NCBI GenBank assembly: GCA_018268935.1 | Contig: JAFDVS010000009.1 | Coordinates: 192,281-225,950 of the forward strand | DNA length: 33,670 nucleotides | Direction: 5' to 3' | Origin: Acidobacteriota bacterium | GTDB lineage: Bacteria > Acidobacteriota > Terriglobia > Bryobacterales > Bryobacteraceae | In this document: positions 1 to 10,937 of the stretch, piece by piece | How positions within the stretch are numbered: position 1 is the first letter of the stretch | How the letters are laid out: each line of letters begins with the position of its first letter | Made by a program: the position numbers and the translations under genes | The notes under the pieces: model-generated | What the model was told of the DNA's origin: nothing | Database searches by the model: none | What the model saw: only the letters and a program-made list of their open reading frames with translations

Positions 1-2609
<2,609 letters not shown>

Positions 2610-2613
<4 letters not shown>

Positions 2614-3755
2614 CGGCGCACCTCGGCGCGGGCCCCGTCGCGCAAATCGGAGGGGATGGGGCTCACCACTTCCTCGCCTTCGTTCAGTCCGCTCAGAACG
2701 CGGACTGTATCGCCACGGCGTTCCCCGAGCGTCACCATGCGCGTGCGGGCAATGCCGCCATCGACGACAAAGACCAGTTGCAGCGAGCCATCGGTGCGGA
2801 TGGCGGACACAGGAACCAGCACCACGCGCTCACTGCCGGCGCCAAAGCCGGCACGTCCCGACATCCCGGAACGGAGGTTGGCCACTCCGGGTAAATCGAG
2901 CTTCACGGTGACGGTGCGCGTGGCAGCGTCAATGGAGGGCACGATCTCACTCACTGTGGCGCGCACGGTGCGATCCAGTGCTTCCAGCCTTACCTCAACG
3001 GCTGCACCGCGCTTCACGGTCGGCAGCAGCGATTCATCGAGAGGCGCTTCCAAACGGTACGATCCGGTCTGCTCAATCAGCAGCAAAGGTGCGCCGGGTG
3101 TAGCCAGATTGCCGGGCTCCACGCGCTTCTCGGAAACAACACCGGCGAAGGGCGCCGTGATCTGCGTATAGGCCTGCTGGATGCCGGCGATCTGCACCTG
3201 CTCCCGGGCCTGGGCGATGCGCGCGTCCAATTGTTTGCGCTTCGCTTCGGCCATTTCGACATTGGCCTGAGCCAATCGCAACTTCGCCTGGGCCTCATCG
3301 AATTCCTGATTGGAAATGGACTTCTTCTCGAAGAGGCCTTTCATGCGATCGAAGGTGACCTGGGTCAGATCCCGCTGTGCCTTGGCGGCGCGAATCGCGC
3401 TTTCCACTTCGGCCTCGGCGCTCTGTGCTTCGCGTTGCGCCTCGTGCGCCTGGCGTTGGGCCGTGTCGAGATCCTTGGAGTCGAGCGTGATCAAAACCTG
3501 GCCCGCACGGACGGTGTCGCCCTGGCTGGCACGGACCTCGCGCACGTAGGCCATGATGCGTGAGGAAACGCTGGCTGTGTTGCGGGCACGAACCGTGCCG
3601 ACCACTTCGCGAGCGACAGCCCAATCGGCAGCGGCAACCTTGGCCACCTGAACGGAGATCGCGGGCGCCGGAGTCACAGCTTTCTTTGCCGGTTCTTCTT
3701 TATGCCCGCAAGCGGCGAGCAGGATGGTTCCAATCACGGGGAGAATCTTCTTCAT
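2610..3755 (-). CDS. RND efflux periplasmic adaptor lipoprotein (MFP/HlyD family)
   Basis: Periplasmic adaptor linking the RND pump to the TolC-like channel. The 381-residue product begins with a lipoprotein signal ([16 protein letters not shown]), with lipobox LAAC and Cys16 as the lipidation site. A biotinyl-lipoyl-like half motif ([19 protein letters not shown]) is followed by a long Ala/Gln/Glu-rich alpha-helical hairpin (about residues 100-200), then the second lipoyl half ([23 protein letters not shown]) and a beta-barrel domain. This order is the standard MFP arrangement. It sits between the TolC-like gene and the permease with 4-base overlaps on both sides, so all three are almost certainly one operon. 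Confidence 0.95.
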
Positions 3756-5098
3756 CGCAACACCTCGGAATCGGCGGTCAGCCCGCCGGCGGCATATTCC
3801 AGCATCACAGCAGCCACGCGTTGATCGTGTACGGCCATCAGGCGCCTGAGGCGCGATTCCAACACCGAGACCTGATTGCGCAGCAGATCCGTCACGGTGC
3901 TGAGCCCGCCTTCGTAGCGATTGCGCGTAATGCGGAGGCTCTCTTCGGCCTGGGCCACGGCGGCGGCGGAGAGCGCGATGCGTTCGGTAGCGGAGGAGAG
4001 ATCGGTATGCGCCCGGCGTACCTCCAGCTTTGTTCCGTTACGCACCTGGTCGGCCTGGGAACGCGTGGCGGCGATCATCTGCTGCGATTCCCGGATGCGG
4101 CCGCGATCGGCAAAGCCATTGAACAGGTTCCACTGCAGGGTGACACCGGCGAACCAGTTGCCGCCCGCTTGTGTCACGAACCGGCCGCGGTCTGCCTCCA
4201 GCACCCCGCGCAGCGACACGCGGGGGAAGTAGGCGGCGCGGGCCTGGGCGGATTGCTTTTCGGCCACCTGCACGCCGAGCAGCGCCTGCCGCGCTTCGGA
4301 ACGGTCCGTGGCTGCTTTCGCTTCGTAGGCCTGGCGGTCGGCGGCCGGCGTTTCCATCTGCCGCAGCGTGGTGGTGAGTTTGTGATCGGTGTCAAGCGGC
4401 AGACCGAGCACCTCATTCAAGGCGGCGCGGGCCACTTCCAGGTCGGCCTTGCGGCGCACTTCCTGTTCCTTCATCGCCGCCAGGTGCACCTCGATGGAGA
4501 GGACATCGGCGTCGGTGGAAAGGCCCGCTTCGCGAACGGTGCGCGCCCGGGCGAGGTCGGCCTCGGCGGACTTCACGGCCTCACGGGCTACGTGTAGCCC
4601 TTCTTCGGTAAGCAATACACCGAGGTAGGCACGGGCGGCGCCGGCGGCAAGGTTCATTTCCAATTGCCGTTTCTCCTCGCTACTCAATTGCTTCCGCAGG
4701 TCCGCCGATTCGATGTTGCGTTTGGTCACACCGGCGTCGAAGAGGGTTTGCTCGGCGCTCAGCACCGATTGAAAATTGTTGACCGAAGCCGGGTTGTTCA
4801 ACGAGTTGATCGCGAAGTTGCCTTCCGTGAAGCGGCGTTGCGCCAGCAGGCTGGAGAACACGAACACGGGGTTGTTGCTTCGCTGGTACGACTCCATGTA
4901 GTTCAATCTGGGGAGATAGCCGCTATGGGCCTGTTCGCGCTGTAAGGCTGCGGCGTTGACCCGCGCCTCGGCTGCTTTCACCGATGGGTGCTGGCTCTGT
5001 GCCAGGCGGACTGCGCCGGCCAAGGTGAGATCTTCGGCCTGCGCGGTGAGCAAAATCAGACGGATGAGTAGGATCACCATCATGGGTTGAGGATGCAA
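3752..5098 (-). CDS. TolC-family outer-membrane efflux protein
   Basis: Outer-membrane channel of the tripartite pump. The 448-residue product has a hydrophobic N-terminus ending in AQAED (signal peptide), then the typical start LTLAGAVRLAQSQHPSVKAAEARVNAA. Two structural repeats rich in Ala/Glu/Arg heptads follow, the second containing LQWNLFNGFADRGRI and the YEGGLSTVTDLL signature of outer-membrane efflux proteins. The start is uncertain: Met codons at 5098, 5083 and 5080 are all in frame, and the later two give a shorter, more usual signal peptide (MMVILLIRLILLTAQA). It is the first gene of the leftward operon and lies about 59 bases from the divergent sigma factor start. Confidence 0.93.
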   Translation of the reverse strand: MHPQPMMVILLIRLILLTAQAEDLTLAGAVRLAQSQHPSVKAAEARVNAAALQREQAHSGYLPRLNYMESYQRSNNPVFVFSSLLAQRRFTEGNFAINSLNNPASVNNFQSVLSAEQTLFDAGVTKRNIESADLRKQLSSEEKRQLEMNLAAGAARAYLGVLLTEEGLHVAREAVKSAEADLARARTVREAGLSTDADVLSIEVHLAAMKEQEVRRKADLEVARAALNEVLGLPLDTDHKLTTTLRQMETPAADRQAYEAKAATDRSEARQALLGVQVAEKQSAQARAAYFPRVSLRGVLEADRGRFVTQAGGNWFAGVTLQWNLFNGFADRGRIRESQQMIAATRSQADQVRNGTKLEVRRAHTDLSSATERIALSAAAVAQAEESLRITRNRYEGGLSTVTDLLRNQVSVLESRLRRLMAVHDQRVAAVMLEYAAGGLTADSEVLR

Positions 5099-5157
5099 AA
5101 ACCGCAGAGAGGTGACAAGCGGGGGGGGCCGGATTGCTACTATCTAAAAAGATACCC

Positions 5158-5769
5158 ATGTCCAAAGGCACCGAAGAGGTGGAACTGGCGAAGCGGCTGA
5201 TGTCGGGCGATTCCTCCGCATTTGAGCCGTTTGTGACTCTGTTTCAGCACAAACTGTTCCACTACAGCTTCCTCACTTGTGGCCAGCGCGAAGACGCGGA
5301 AGAAGTAGCGCAGGAAACCTTGTTGAAGGTATTCGAGAGCTTGCACACATTGCGCGAGCCGGAGCGCGTCCGCTCATGGATTTATACGATTGCCCGGAAT
5401 GTCTGTTACATGAAGCGGCGGAAAAGCATCTTCGCACCAGAGGAAGAAATCTCCTTGGATCAGGTGATGCCCAGCTTCCGGCAGGACGGAAGTGAGCGCA
5501 AGCTCGAGATTGCCGATTGGTCGTCTTTGCCCGATGCCCAGGCTATGAACTCGGAGCTAAGGCAGACGCTGCAGCGTGCGATTCATTCCCTGCCGGACAT
5601 CTATCGTTCTGTCCTGATGCTGCGCGACGTGGAGGAGTTAACCACGGAGGAAACCGCGGATATCCTTGGCGTCAGCACCGATGTCATCAAGACGCGCCTG
5701 CATCGGGCGCGGCTGGCGGTGAGGCAGAAACTGGACCAGGAGTTGACCACCGCCGGAGTCGCATCATGA
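5158..5769 (+). CDS. ECF-family RNA polymerase sigma factor
   Basis: Alternative sigma factor of about 203 residues. Region 2 is seen in DAEEVAQETLLKVFESL and SWIYTIARNVCYMKRR (core binding and -10 recognition). Region 4 is seen in LPDIYRSVLMLRDVEELT and VSTDVIKTRLHRAR, a helix-turn-helix for -35 recognition. I chose ATG 5158; an in-frame TTG at 5134 would add eight residues not expected in the family. No good Shine-Dalgarno precedes 5158. The stop overlaps the start of a zinc-finger anti-sigma gene by 4 bases (ATGA), the usual sigma/anti-sigma pairing. Its divergent position beside the efflux operon suggests, without proof, that it controls that operon. Confidence 0.93.
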   Translation: MSKGTEEVELAKRLMSGDSSAFEPFVTLFQHKLFHYSFLTCGQREDAEEVAQETLLKVFESLHTLREPERVRSWIYTIARNVCYMKRRKSIFAPEEEISLDQVMPSFRQDGSERKLEIADWSSLPDAQAMNSELRQTLQRAIHSLPDIYRSVLMLRDVEELTTEETADILGVSTDVIKTRLHRARLAVRQKLDQELTTAGVAS

Positions 5770-6047
5770 CCAAGCTCGAATGCAAACAGATTTTCGCGAT
5801 GCTGTCGGAGTACCTGGACCGTGAGCTTCCCGCCGATCTCTGCCAAACCATCGACGCCCACATCGCCAGTTGTCCGCCCTGTGTGGAGTTTGTGAAAAGC
5901 CTGGAGAAGACCGTGGCCTATTGCCGCGGGGCGGGTACGAGTTCGGATGGCCCACATCCGCTCAGCGCTGCGAATCTGGAGGAACTCCGCCAGGCCTATG
6001 AGCGATCGGCGCCGGTCCTGATCAAGAACAGACCTGCAGCTTCTTAA
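5766..6047 (+). CDS. Soluble zinc-finger (zf-HC2/ZAS) anti-sigma factor
   Basis: Predicted 93-residue anti-sigma factor that would hold the preceding ECF sigma inactive. The anti-sigma zinc motif HxxxCxxC is seen as HIASCPPC, with the upstream ligand probably Cys6 of MTKLECKQ. The first 50 residues (FAMLSEYLDRELPADLC) match the zf-HC2 fold. No transmembrane segment follows; the C-terminus is short, polar and ends KNRPAAS, so the protein should be cytosolic and may sense an intracellular cue such as redox or zinc state. The ATG overlaps the sigma stop by 4 bases. Its 3' end overlaps the convergent acetyltransferase gene by 26 bases. Confidence 0.88.
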   Translation: MTKLECKQIFAMLSEYLDRELPADLCQTIDAHIASCPPCVEFVKSLEKTVAYCRGAGTSSDGPHPLSAANLEELRQAYERSAPVLIKNRPAAS

Positions 6048-6444
6048 TCATCTCCACCTCCCTTGCCGCGGAGGATTGTACATGAAAACCCTGCTTCTCA
6101 AAGAAGCCTGTGACCGCGGGAATGGTGGTGAGGCGGACATGCGTCACCGTGGGTGGTAGGGACCGCAGACAGTAAAATACCAGGAATCGCCCCAGCCCCT
6201 GGCGTTGCAGGCCGGCCTGGACAATGGTCCAAGTCAGGCTGGCGAGCTGCGGGTTCTCCAGGGCAACGCCTCCACATCCCACCACAGTGCCCTCGTGTTC
6301 CATGACGAAGTAGGAACCCTGCGGGGCATCGAGCCAGGCTTCGAAAGCGTGCCGCTCCGCCTGATCGAAGAACACGGGCATGTTGCCATCGAACAGGGCG
6401 AGGCATTGTGATTTGTCGGCAGGGGTGAAGGTGCGGATGTCCAT
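6022..6444 (-). CDS. GNAT-family N-acetyltransferase
   Basis: A 140-residue acetyl-CoA-dependent transferase. Seen: N-terminal IRTFTPADKSQCLALF, a central strand FVMEHEGTVVGCGGVAL, and the acetyl-CoA pyrophosphate-binding motif Q-x-x-G-x-G as GLQRQGLGRFLV, followed by the helix and the C-terminal FFEKQGFHV typical of GNAT enzymes. Substrate unknown. The gene is convergent with the anti-sigma gene and shares its last 26 bases; it diverges from the fructose bisphosphatase gene with only 37 bases between the two starts. Confidence 0.9.
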   Translation of the reverse strand: MDIRTFTPADKSQCLALFDGNMPVFFDQAERHAFEAWLDAPQGSYFVMEHEGTVVGCGGVALENPQLASLTWTIVQAGLQRQGLGRFLVFYCLRSLPPTVTHVRLTTIPAVTGFFEKQGFHVQSSAAREVEMIKKLQVCS

Positions 6445-6459
6445 CGGAAAGTTTGAGTG

Positions 6460-6474
6460 TAGCGTGATACGCTA
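6460..6474. promoter_or_regulatory. Perfect 6-bp palindrome between divergent genes
   Basis: TAGCGT, a 3-base spacer, then ACGCTA. It lies in the 37-base gap between the GNAT start (6444) and the fructose bisphosphatase start (6482), 7 bases before the latter. It could be an operator for a dimeric regulator. Function is inferred from position only. Confidence 0.3.
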
Positions 6475-6481
6475 GGCCGGA

Positions 6482-7441
6482 ATGATTGTCACCGTTCAAC
6501 AGCACATTCTGCAGCAGCAGGATGAACTCTTCCCCACCGCGCGAGGCAGCTTCAGCTCTCTGCTCTCCGGGATGACACTGGCCACGAAGATGATTCAGGC
6601 GAAGATCCGCCGCGCCGGGCTGGTTGATATCATCGGCTCGGCCGGCGATATCAACGTACAGGGCGAGACCCAGCAGAAGCTCGATGTGTACGCGAACCAG
6701 GCCCTGCTGCATTGCTTGGGGACACGGGAAAGCGTGGCCATGCTGGTGAGCGAAGAGAATGCGCAGCCGGTCACGATTGACCGCTCCGAGACCGGCAAGT
6801 ATGTGGTGGTGTTCGACCCCCTGGACGGATCTTCCAACATCGACGTCAACGTGAGCGTGGGAACCATCTTTTCCATCCTGCGGCGGCCCGATGGAGTGCA
6901 TGGCGAGGCGGCTGTGATGCAGCCCGGATGGAAGCAGGTGGCGGCGGGGTATGTGGTTTATGGCTCCTCGTCGATCTTCGTCTATACCGCCGGCCACGGT
7001 GTGTTCGGCTTCACTCTGGACCCGGATATCGGGGCCTTTGTGCTCAGTTACCCGAACCTGCGGATGCCGGACCGGGGGACCTATTATTCGGTGAACGAAG
7101 CGAACGCCGACAGTTTTCCGGTGCACTATCGGGAATACCTGGGCGGGCTGCGCGCCAAGGGATACAGCTCGCGGTACATCGGGTCGCTGGTGGCGGACTT
7201 CCACCGCACGCTGCTCAAAGGCGGGGTATTTCTGTATCCGCCGACGGAGAAGAACCCGAAAGGGAAGTTGCGTCTGCTGTATGAAGCGAACCCACTGGCG
7301 TTTCTGGCGGAGCAGGCTGGTGGATTAGCGATTGACGGATCGCAGCGCATTCTGGATATCCAACCGGAAGGGATCCATCAGCGCACGGCGCTGGTGATGG
7401 GAAGCCGGGCCGAGGTGGAGGAGTTCGAGAAAAAGACTTAG
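6482..7441 (+). CDS. fbp: Fructose-1,6-bisphosphatase class I
   Basis: Cytosolic gluconeogenic enzyme converting fructose 1,6-bisphosphate to fructose 6-phosphate. The 319-residue product is near the family's usual length. The metal-binding signature FDPLDGSSNID starts at residue 111. Other family blocks include GSAGDINVQGE, LVSEENAQPV, YVVYGSSSIFVYTAGHGV, YSSRYIGSLVADFHRTL and LYEANPLAFLAEQAGG, the last two holding the substrate-phosphate and active-site Lys region. Start at ATG 6482 begins the conserved N-terminus (VTVQQHILQQQ). The ribosome binding site is weak (AGGCCGGA directly before ATG). It appears to be a housekeeping gene and a single transcription unit. Confidence 0.96.
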   Translation: MIVTVQQHILQQQDELFPTARGSFSSLLSGMTLATKMIQAKIRRAGLVDIIGSAGDINVQGETQQKLDVYANQALLHCLGTRESVAMLVSEENAQPVTIDRSETGKYVVVFDPLDGSSNIDVNVSVGTIFSILRRPDGVHGEAAVMQPGWKQVAAGYVVYGSSSIFVYTAGHGVFGFTLDPDIGAFVLSYPNLRMPDRGTYYSVNEANADSFPVHYREYLGGLRAKGYSSRYIGSLVADFHRTLLKGGVFLYPPTEKNPKGKLRLLYEANPLAFLAEQAGGLAIDGSQRILDIQPEGIHQRTALVMGSRAEVEEFEKKT

Positions 7442-7458
7442 GAGTCTCCATTTAGCGA

Positions 7459-7489
7459 TTGTCGATAGTTTCGCCGCGCTTGCTATACT
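7459..7489 (+). promoter_or_regulatory. Candidate sigma-70-like promoter before the TonB receptor gene
   Basis: A good -10 hexamer TATACT (7484-7489) is preceded by TTGTCG (7459-7464) with a long 19-base spacer. It would start transcription near 7496, leaving a leader of about 70 bases before the ATG at 7567. The -10 is convincing, the -35 less so. Confidence 0.35.
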
Positions 7490-7566
7490 ACCCCTCACGC
7501 ATCATTTTTGCCGCTTTCCACGCCGAACGAGCGGCGGAAAAATCTCTGCATTTGGGGTGAGTTTGT

Positions 7567-10500
7567 ATGAAATTTCTGTTGGCACTTTTTCTTGCCGCGG
7601 CGGCGCTCCTGCCGGCGCAATCCACTTTCGGCGAAATCCGAGGAACCGTCTCCGATCCCACCGGCGCGGTCATCGCTGGAGCGAACGTGGAAACGAAGAA
7701 CACCGGGACGGGTGAAACGCGCAAAGCCGCTTCGGATGCGGCCGGCAACTACGCCTTCCTCAATCTCGATGCGGGCACCTATGAGGTGACGGTGGAATCC
7801 GCGGGATTCCGCAAACGCGTGGTGCAAAACGTGATTCTGCGTGCGCGCGAGGTGGCGCGTGTCGATACCCAGCTCGACCTGGCGTCGGCCGCCACGGAAG
7901 TTCAGGTGACCACGGCCCAACAGGTGATCACCACCGACATCGCCACAATCGTGGACTCGAAAACCTCGGCACAGATTCTGTCCTTGCCTGTGAATTTCCG
8001 GGCCGGTGGTACGAACTCGGTATTTTCGGCGATCTCGTTCACCCCCGGGGTGCAGCCGGATTCCGGTGGTGGAAGCATCGGGATCGCCGGCGGTATGCCT
8101 TTCCAGGCAACCGCCACCATCGACGGCATCTCTTCCATCAATGTCCGCAACAACGGCATCATTAACGAAATGTTTCCCTCTGCCGAGTCGATCGATGAGA
8201 TTAAGGTCTCTTCGGTGTCGAACAACGCCGAGTTCGCCCAAATCGGCGACGTGACCACGACCTCGAAGGGCGGCACCAACAATTACCACGGCAGCCTGTT
8301 CTGGTATCACCAGAACGGCGCCATGGATGCGCGCGACTTCTTCAGTTCGCGCGTCGGCGCTCCGTTCAAAATTTCCAATGACTACGGCGTCAGTATGGGC
8401 GGGCCGGTGAGGAAGAACAAGACCTTCCTCTTTGGAACCTGGGAGCAACTGAAGTATCGGGCCCAGGCGCAATTCAATGTAATCACGATACCGGATGCTT
8501 ATCGCACCGGGAATCTCTCCAGCGTGACGCGTGCCGTCACCGACCCGCTGGGTGCGGCGGGCGCCGTGTTTGCCGGCAATATCATTCCCGCCAGCCGCCA
8601 ATCCTCGGTTTCGGCGAAGGTAATGGACGCGCTCTATCCGCGCCAGAATCAGCCCGGCGATCAGGTGGCGAGCCCGAACCTTCGCTTCCAGGCATCGGCG
8701 AAGAACAACAACAACCAGTACGACCTGCGCGGCGATCATCTCTTCAATGAACGGCACAACATCTTCGTGCGTTATTCCAACAAGAACGTGGCGCAGATCA
8801 GCCCCATCGCCATCGCGGCGCTGGGTGAGGGGCGTGAGAATCTGAAATCCCGCACCATGACGGCGGCTTACAACGCAGTGCTGCGCACCACCCTGGTGAA
8901 CGAGTTCCGTTTCGGCTTCGCGGATCGCCCGCGCACGGTGGACTTCGGTCCTAACGGCACCAGTTTCGATGGGCCTGCGCTGGTGAAGACGCTCGGCATC
9001 AACGGGCTGCGGCCCGATCCGCCGAAGGTGGCCTCCGTGCCGGATTTTGGAATCACCGGATTCCTTGGCACGGCGCGCGCACGCGGATTTACGCAGCTCA
9101 GCAAGAACGTGCAGTTCACCGATAACCTCACCTGGACCAAGGGGAAGCACACCTTCAAGTTCGGAGTGGATCTAAAGCGCCTGCGGGCCACGGACAACAT
9201 TTCGTTCTTTTCCGGCGACGACCTCGGCGAGTATCGCTTCAATGGAATGTGGACCGGCAATGCCTTCGCCGATTTCCTGCTGGGGATACCGCAGCGCAAC
9301 CGCGTTGCCAACACCAGCCCCGACATCGACGGCAGCGCCACACACGCAGCAGGGTTCGCGCAGGACGACTGGAAGGTGAACCATAAGCTCACACTCAACT
9401 ATGGGGTGCGCTACGAAATCCAGCAGCCGTTCTGGGACCGCACTTTGCAATTGGCGAACTTTGACCGCGACTACCCAGGCGGGCGTGTGGTTGTGCCCAA
9501 CAAGGATTCGCTGGCGCTGACCGCTGCGCCCTTCCGTGCATCCATCGGCAATACGCCGATCGTCACCGCGGCGGAAGCGGGGATCCCCGAACGCCTGCGT
9601 TACACCGATACAAACAACGTCATGCCCCGAATCGGCTTTGCCTATCGTCCGTGGGGCAACCGCACTGTGATTCGCGGCGGTTACGGCATTTACTCGGTGA
9701 CCATTCTCGGGGCCGTGTTCTATTCACTCACCGGAATCCACACCTCCGATACGCGCACCTTCACCAACACGTTGGTCAACGGCCGGCCGGAATTGATCTT
9801 CCCCAACGCCTTTGGCACGGGTCTCGGTGTTATCGGCGCTGTGGGTACGGCGGACTTCCGGCGTGCGACGCAGTTCGACAGTCCCGCTCCCTATGCCCAG
9901 CAATGGAATCTGACGATTGAGCGCGATCTTGGCTGGAACACCGGCCTGCGCTTAACCTATCAGGGATCGCACAGCATCAAAATGTATTCGAGCCCCGATC
10001 TCAACCAGGTGCGCCCCAACACGATCGGTTATGCCGCGGCGCGTCCGGGCCGCCCGTACCCGAACTGGGCCATCGTCTACAGCCGCGATAACGGTGTCTC
10101 CTCGAAGTACAACGCGATGATTGTGGAAGTGAACCGCCGGTTCGCCAAGGGACTGGGTTTCCAGACCTCGTGGGCGTGGACGAAGAATCTTTCCAACTCG
10201 ACAGGGTCGAACAGCACGGGCTTTGCCAGTGAAGCGGGCTCCGTTCCCACGGACCGGTTCAATCTGGGGCTCGACTACGGCAATGTGTCGCCCAGCCGCC
10301 GCCACCGCTGGTTGACGTTGTTCAACTACGATCTGCCCTATGGCGCGGATGGAAAGACGGGATCGGGCGCGGAACGGGTGACGAAGTTGCTGGCCGGTGG
10401 CTGGCAATTATCGGGCATCCTCGTTTTCCAGAGCGGTCCGTTCCTCACCCCGATCACGGGTGGACGCACCGATCCATCGGGAACGAACGTCGATTCGCGC

Positions 10501-10884
10501 GCCAATGACCGTCCGGATTATGCATCGAACGTGGCGGACTACGGCAACAAGCCGAAGGCGCAGCGCAATATCGATGCCTGGTTCGATTCCACGGCGTTCA
10601 CACTGCCCGCCAACAATATCGGCCGTTTCGGGCTGGTAGGGCCGGGGCAACTGGTGGGGCCTGGAACGCAAACCGTGTCCGCCAAGCTGCAAAAGCGCTT
10701 CTATATCAAGGAAGGCTTCTACACGCAGATGGAAGGTTCGTTTACGAACCTGCTGAACCACGCCAACTTCGGGATTCCCGCGCTTACTTCAACAGCGGCG
10801 AATTTCGGCCGCATCACCTCCACCCAAGGCGCGGAGTTTGGTTCCGGACGCACCATCCAGGTGGGCATTCGCGTGGTGTTCTAG
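7567..10884 (+). CDS. Oar-like TonB-dependent outer-membrane receptor (first)
   Basis: Large outer-membrane receptor/transporter of 1,105 residues, of the kind expanded in Acidobacteriota. Seen: signal peptide (residues 1-18, ending LLPAQ), a carboxypeptidase-regulatory-like domain (about 20-105; GEIRGTVSDPTGAVIAGANV, then AGNYAFLNLDAGTYEVTVES), a plug domain, the block TTTSKGGTNNYHGSLFWYH at the plug/barrel junction, and a long beta-barrel ending in phenylalanine (GIRVVF), as outer-membrane barrels do. No TonB box was recognised. Substrate unknown. It is first in a run of seven rightward genes and lies 53 bases from the dioxygenase-like gene, which suggests an uptake/processing pair. Confidence 0.92.
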   Translation: MKFLLALFLAAAALLPAQSTFGEIRGTVSDPTGAVIAGANVETKNTGTGETRKAASDAAGNYAFLNLDAGTYEVTVESAGFRKRVVQNVILRAREVARVDTQLDLASAATEVQVTTAQQVITTDIATIVDSKTSAQILSLPVNFRAGGTNSVFSAISFTPGVQPDSGGGSIGIAGGMPFQATATIDGISSINVRNNGIINEMFPSAESIDEIKVSSVSNNAEFAQIGDVTTTSKGGTNNYHGSLFWYHQNGAMDARDFFSSRVGAPFKISNDYGVSMGGPVRKNKTFLFGTWEQLKYRAQAQFNVITIPDAYRTGNLSSVTRAVTDPLGAAGAVFAGNIIPASRQSSVSAKVMDALYPRQNQPGDQVASPNLRFQASAKNNNNQYDLRGDHLFNERHNIFVRYSNKNVAQISPIAIAALGEGRENLKSRTMTAAYNAVLRTTLVNEFRFGFADRPRTVDFGPNGTSFDGPALVKTLGINGLRPDPPKVASVPDFGITGFLGTARARGFTQLSKNVQFTDNLTWTKGKHTFKFGVDLKRLRATDNISFFSGDDLGEYRFNGMWTGNAFADFLLGIPQRNRVANTSPDIDGSATHAAGFAQDDWKVNHKLTLNYGVRYEIQQPFWDRTLQLANFDRDYPGGRVVVPNKDSLALTAAPFRASIGNTPIVTAAEAGIPERLRYTDTNNVMPRIGFAYRPWGNRTVIRGGYGIYSVTILGAVFYSLTGIHTSDTRTFTNTLVNGRPELIFPNAFGTGLGVIGAVGTADFRRATQFDSPAPYAQQWNLTIERDLGWNTGLRLTYQGSHSIKMYSSPDLNQVRPNTIGYAAARPGRPYPNWAIVYSRDNGVSSKYNAMIVEVNRRFAKGLGFQTSWAWTKNLSNSTGSNSTGFASEAGSVPTDRFNLGLDYGNVSPSRRHRWLTLFNYDLPYGADGKTGSGAERVTKLLAGGWQLSGILVFQSGPFLTPITGGRTDPSGTNVDSRANDRPDYASNVADYGNKPKAQRNIDAWFDSTAFTLPANNIGRFGLVGPGQLVGPGTQTVSAKLQKRFYIKEGFYTQMEGSFTNLLNHANFGIPALTSTAANFGRITSTQGAEFGSGRTIQVGIRVVF

Positions 10885-10902
10885 CGTTTAACATTCCTTT
10901 AC

Positions 10903-10937
10903 ATGCCTCCGAGGCGCGAGCCGCGTCTCGTAGGCAT
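10903..10937 (+). promoter_or_regulatory. 35-base hairpin abutting the start codon at 10938
   Basis: Arms ATGCCT / AGGCAT (10903-10908 and 10932-10937) enclose a C/T mismatch and a 9-bp inner stem CGAGGCGCG / CGCGTCTCG with one G-U pair and loop AGC. The last base of the hairpin is directly before the ATG. There is no T-run immediately after the stem, so it is not a standard intrinsic terminator. It may attenuate or control translation of the downstream gene. Confidence 0.6.

Noticed and set aside
7434..7447. AGACT-tagg-AGTCT at the fbp stop as a terminator
   Set aside because: Only 5 bp and no T-tract; likely chance.
7495..9150. Open minus-strand frame of 551 codons opposite the first receptor
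   Set aside because: It mirrors the codon pattern of the receptor gene, has His/Arg-rich low-complexity composition and no domain. The plus-strand product is clearly real.
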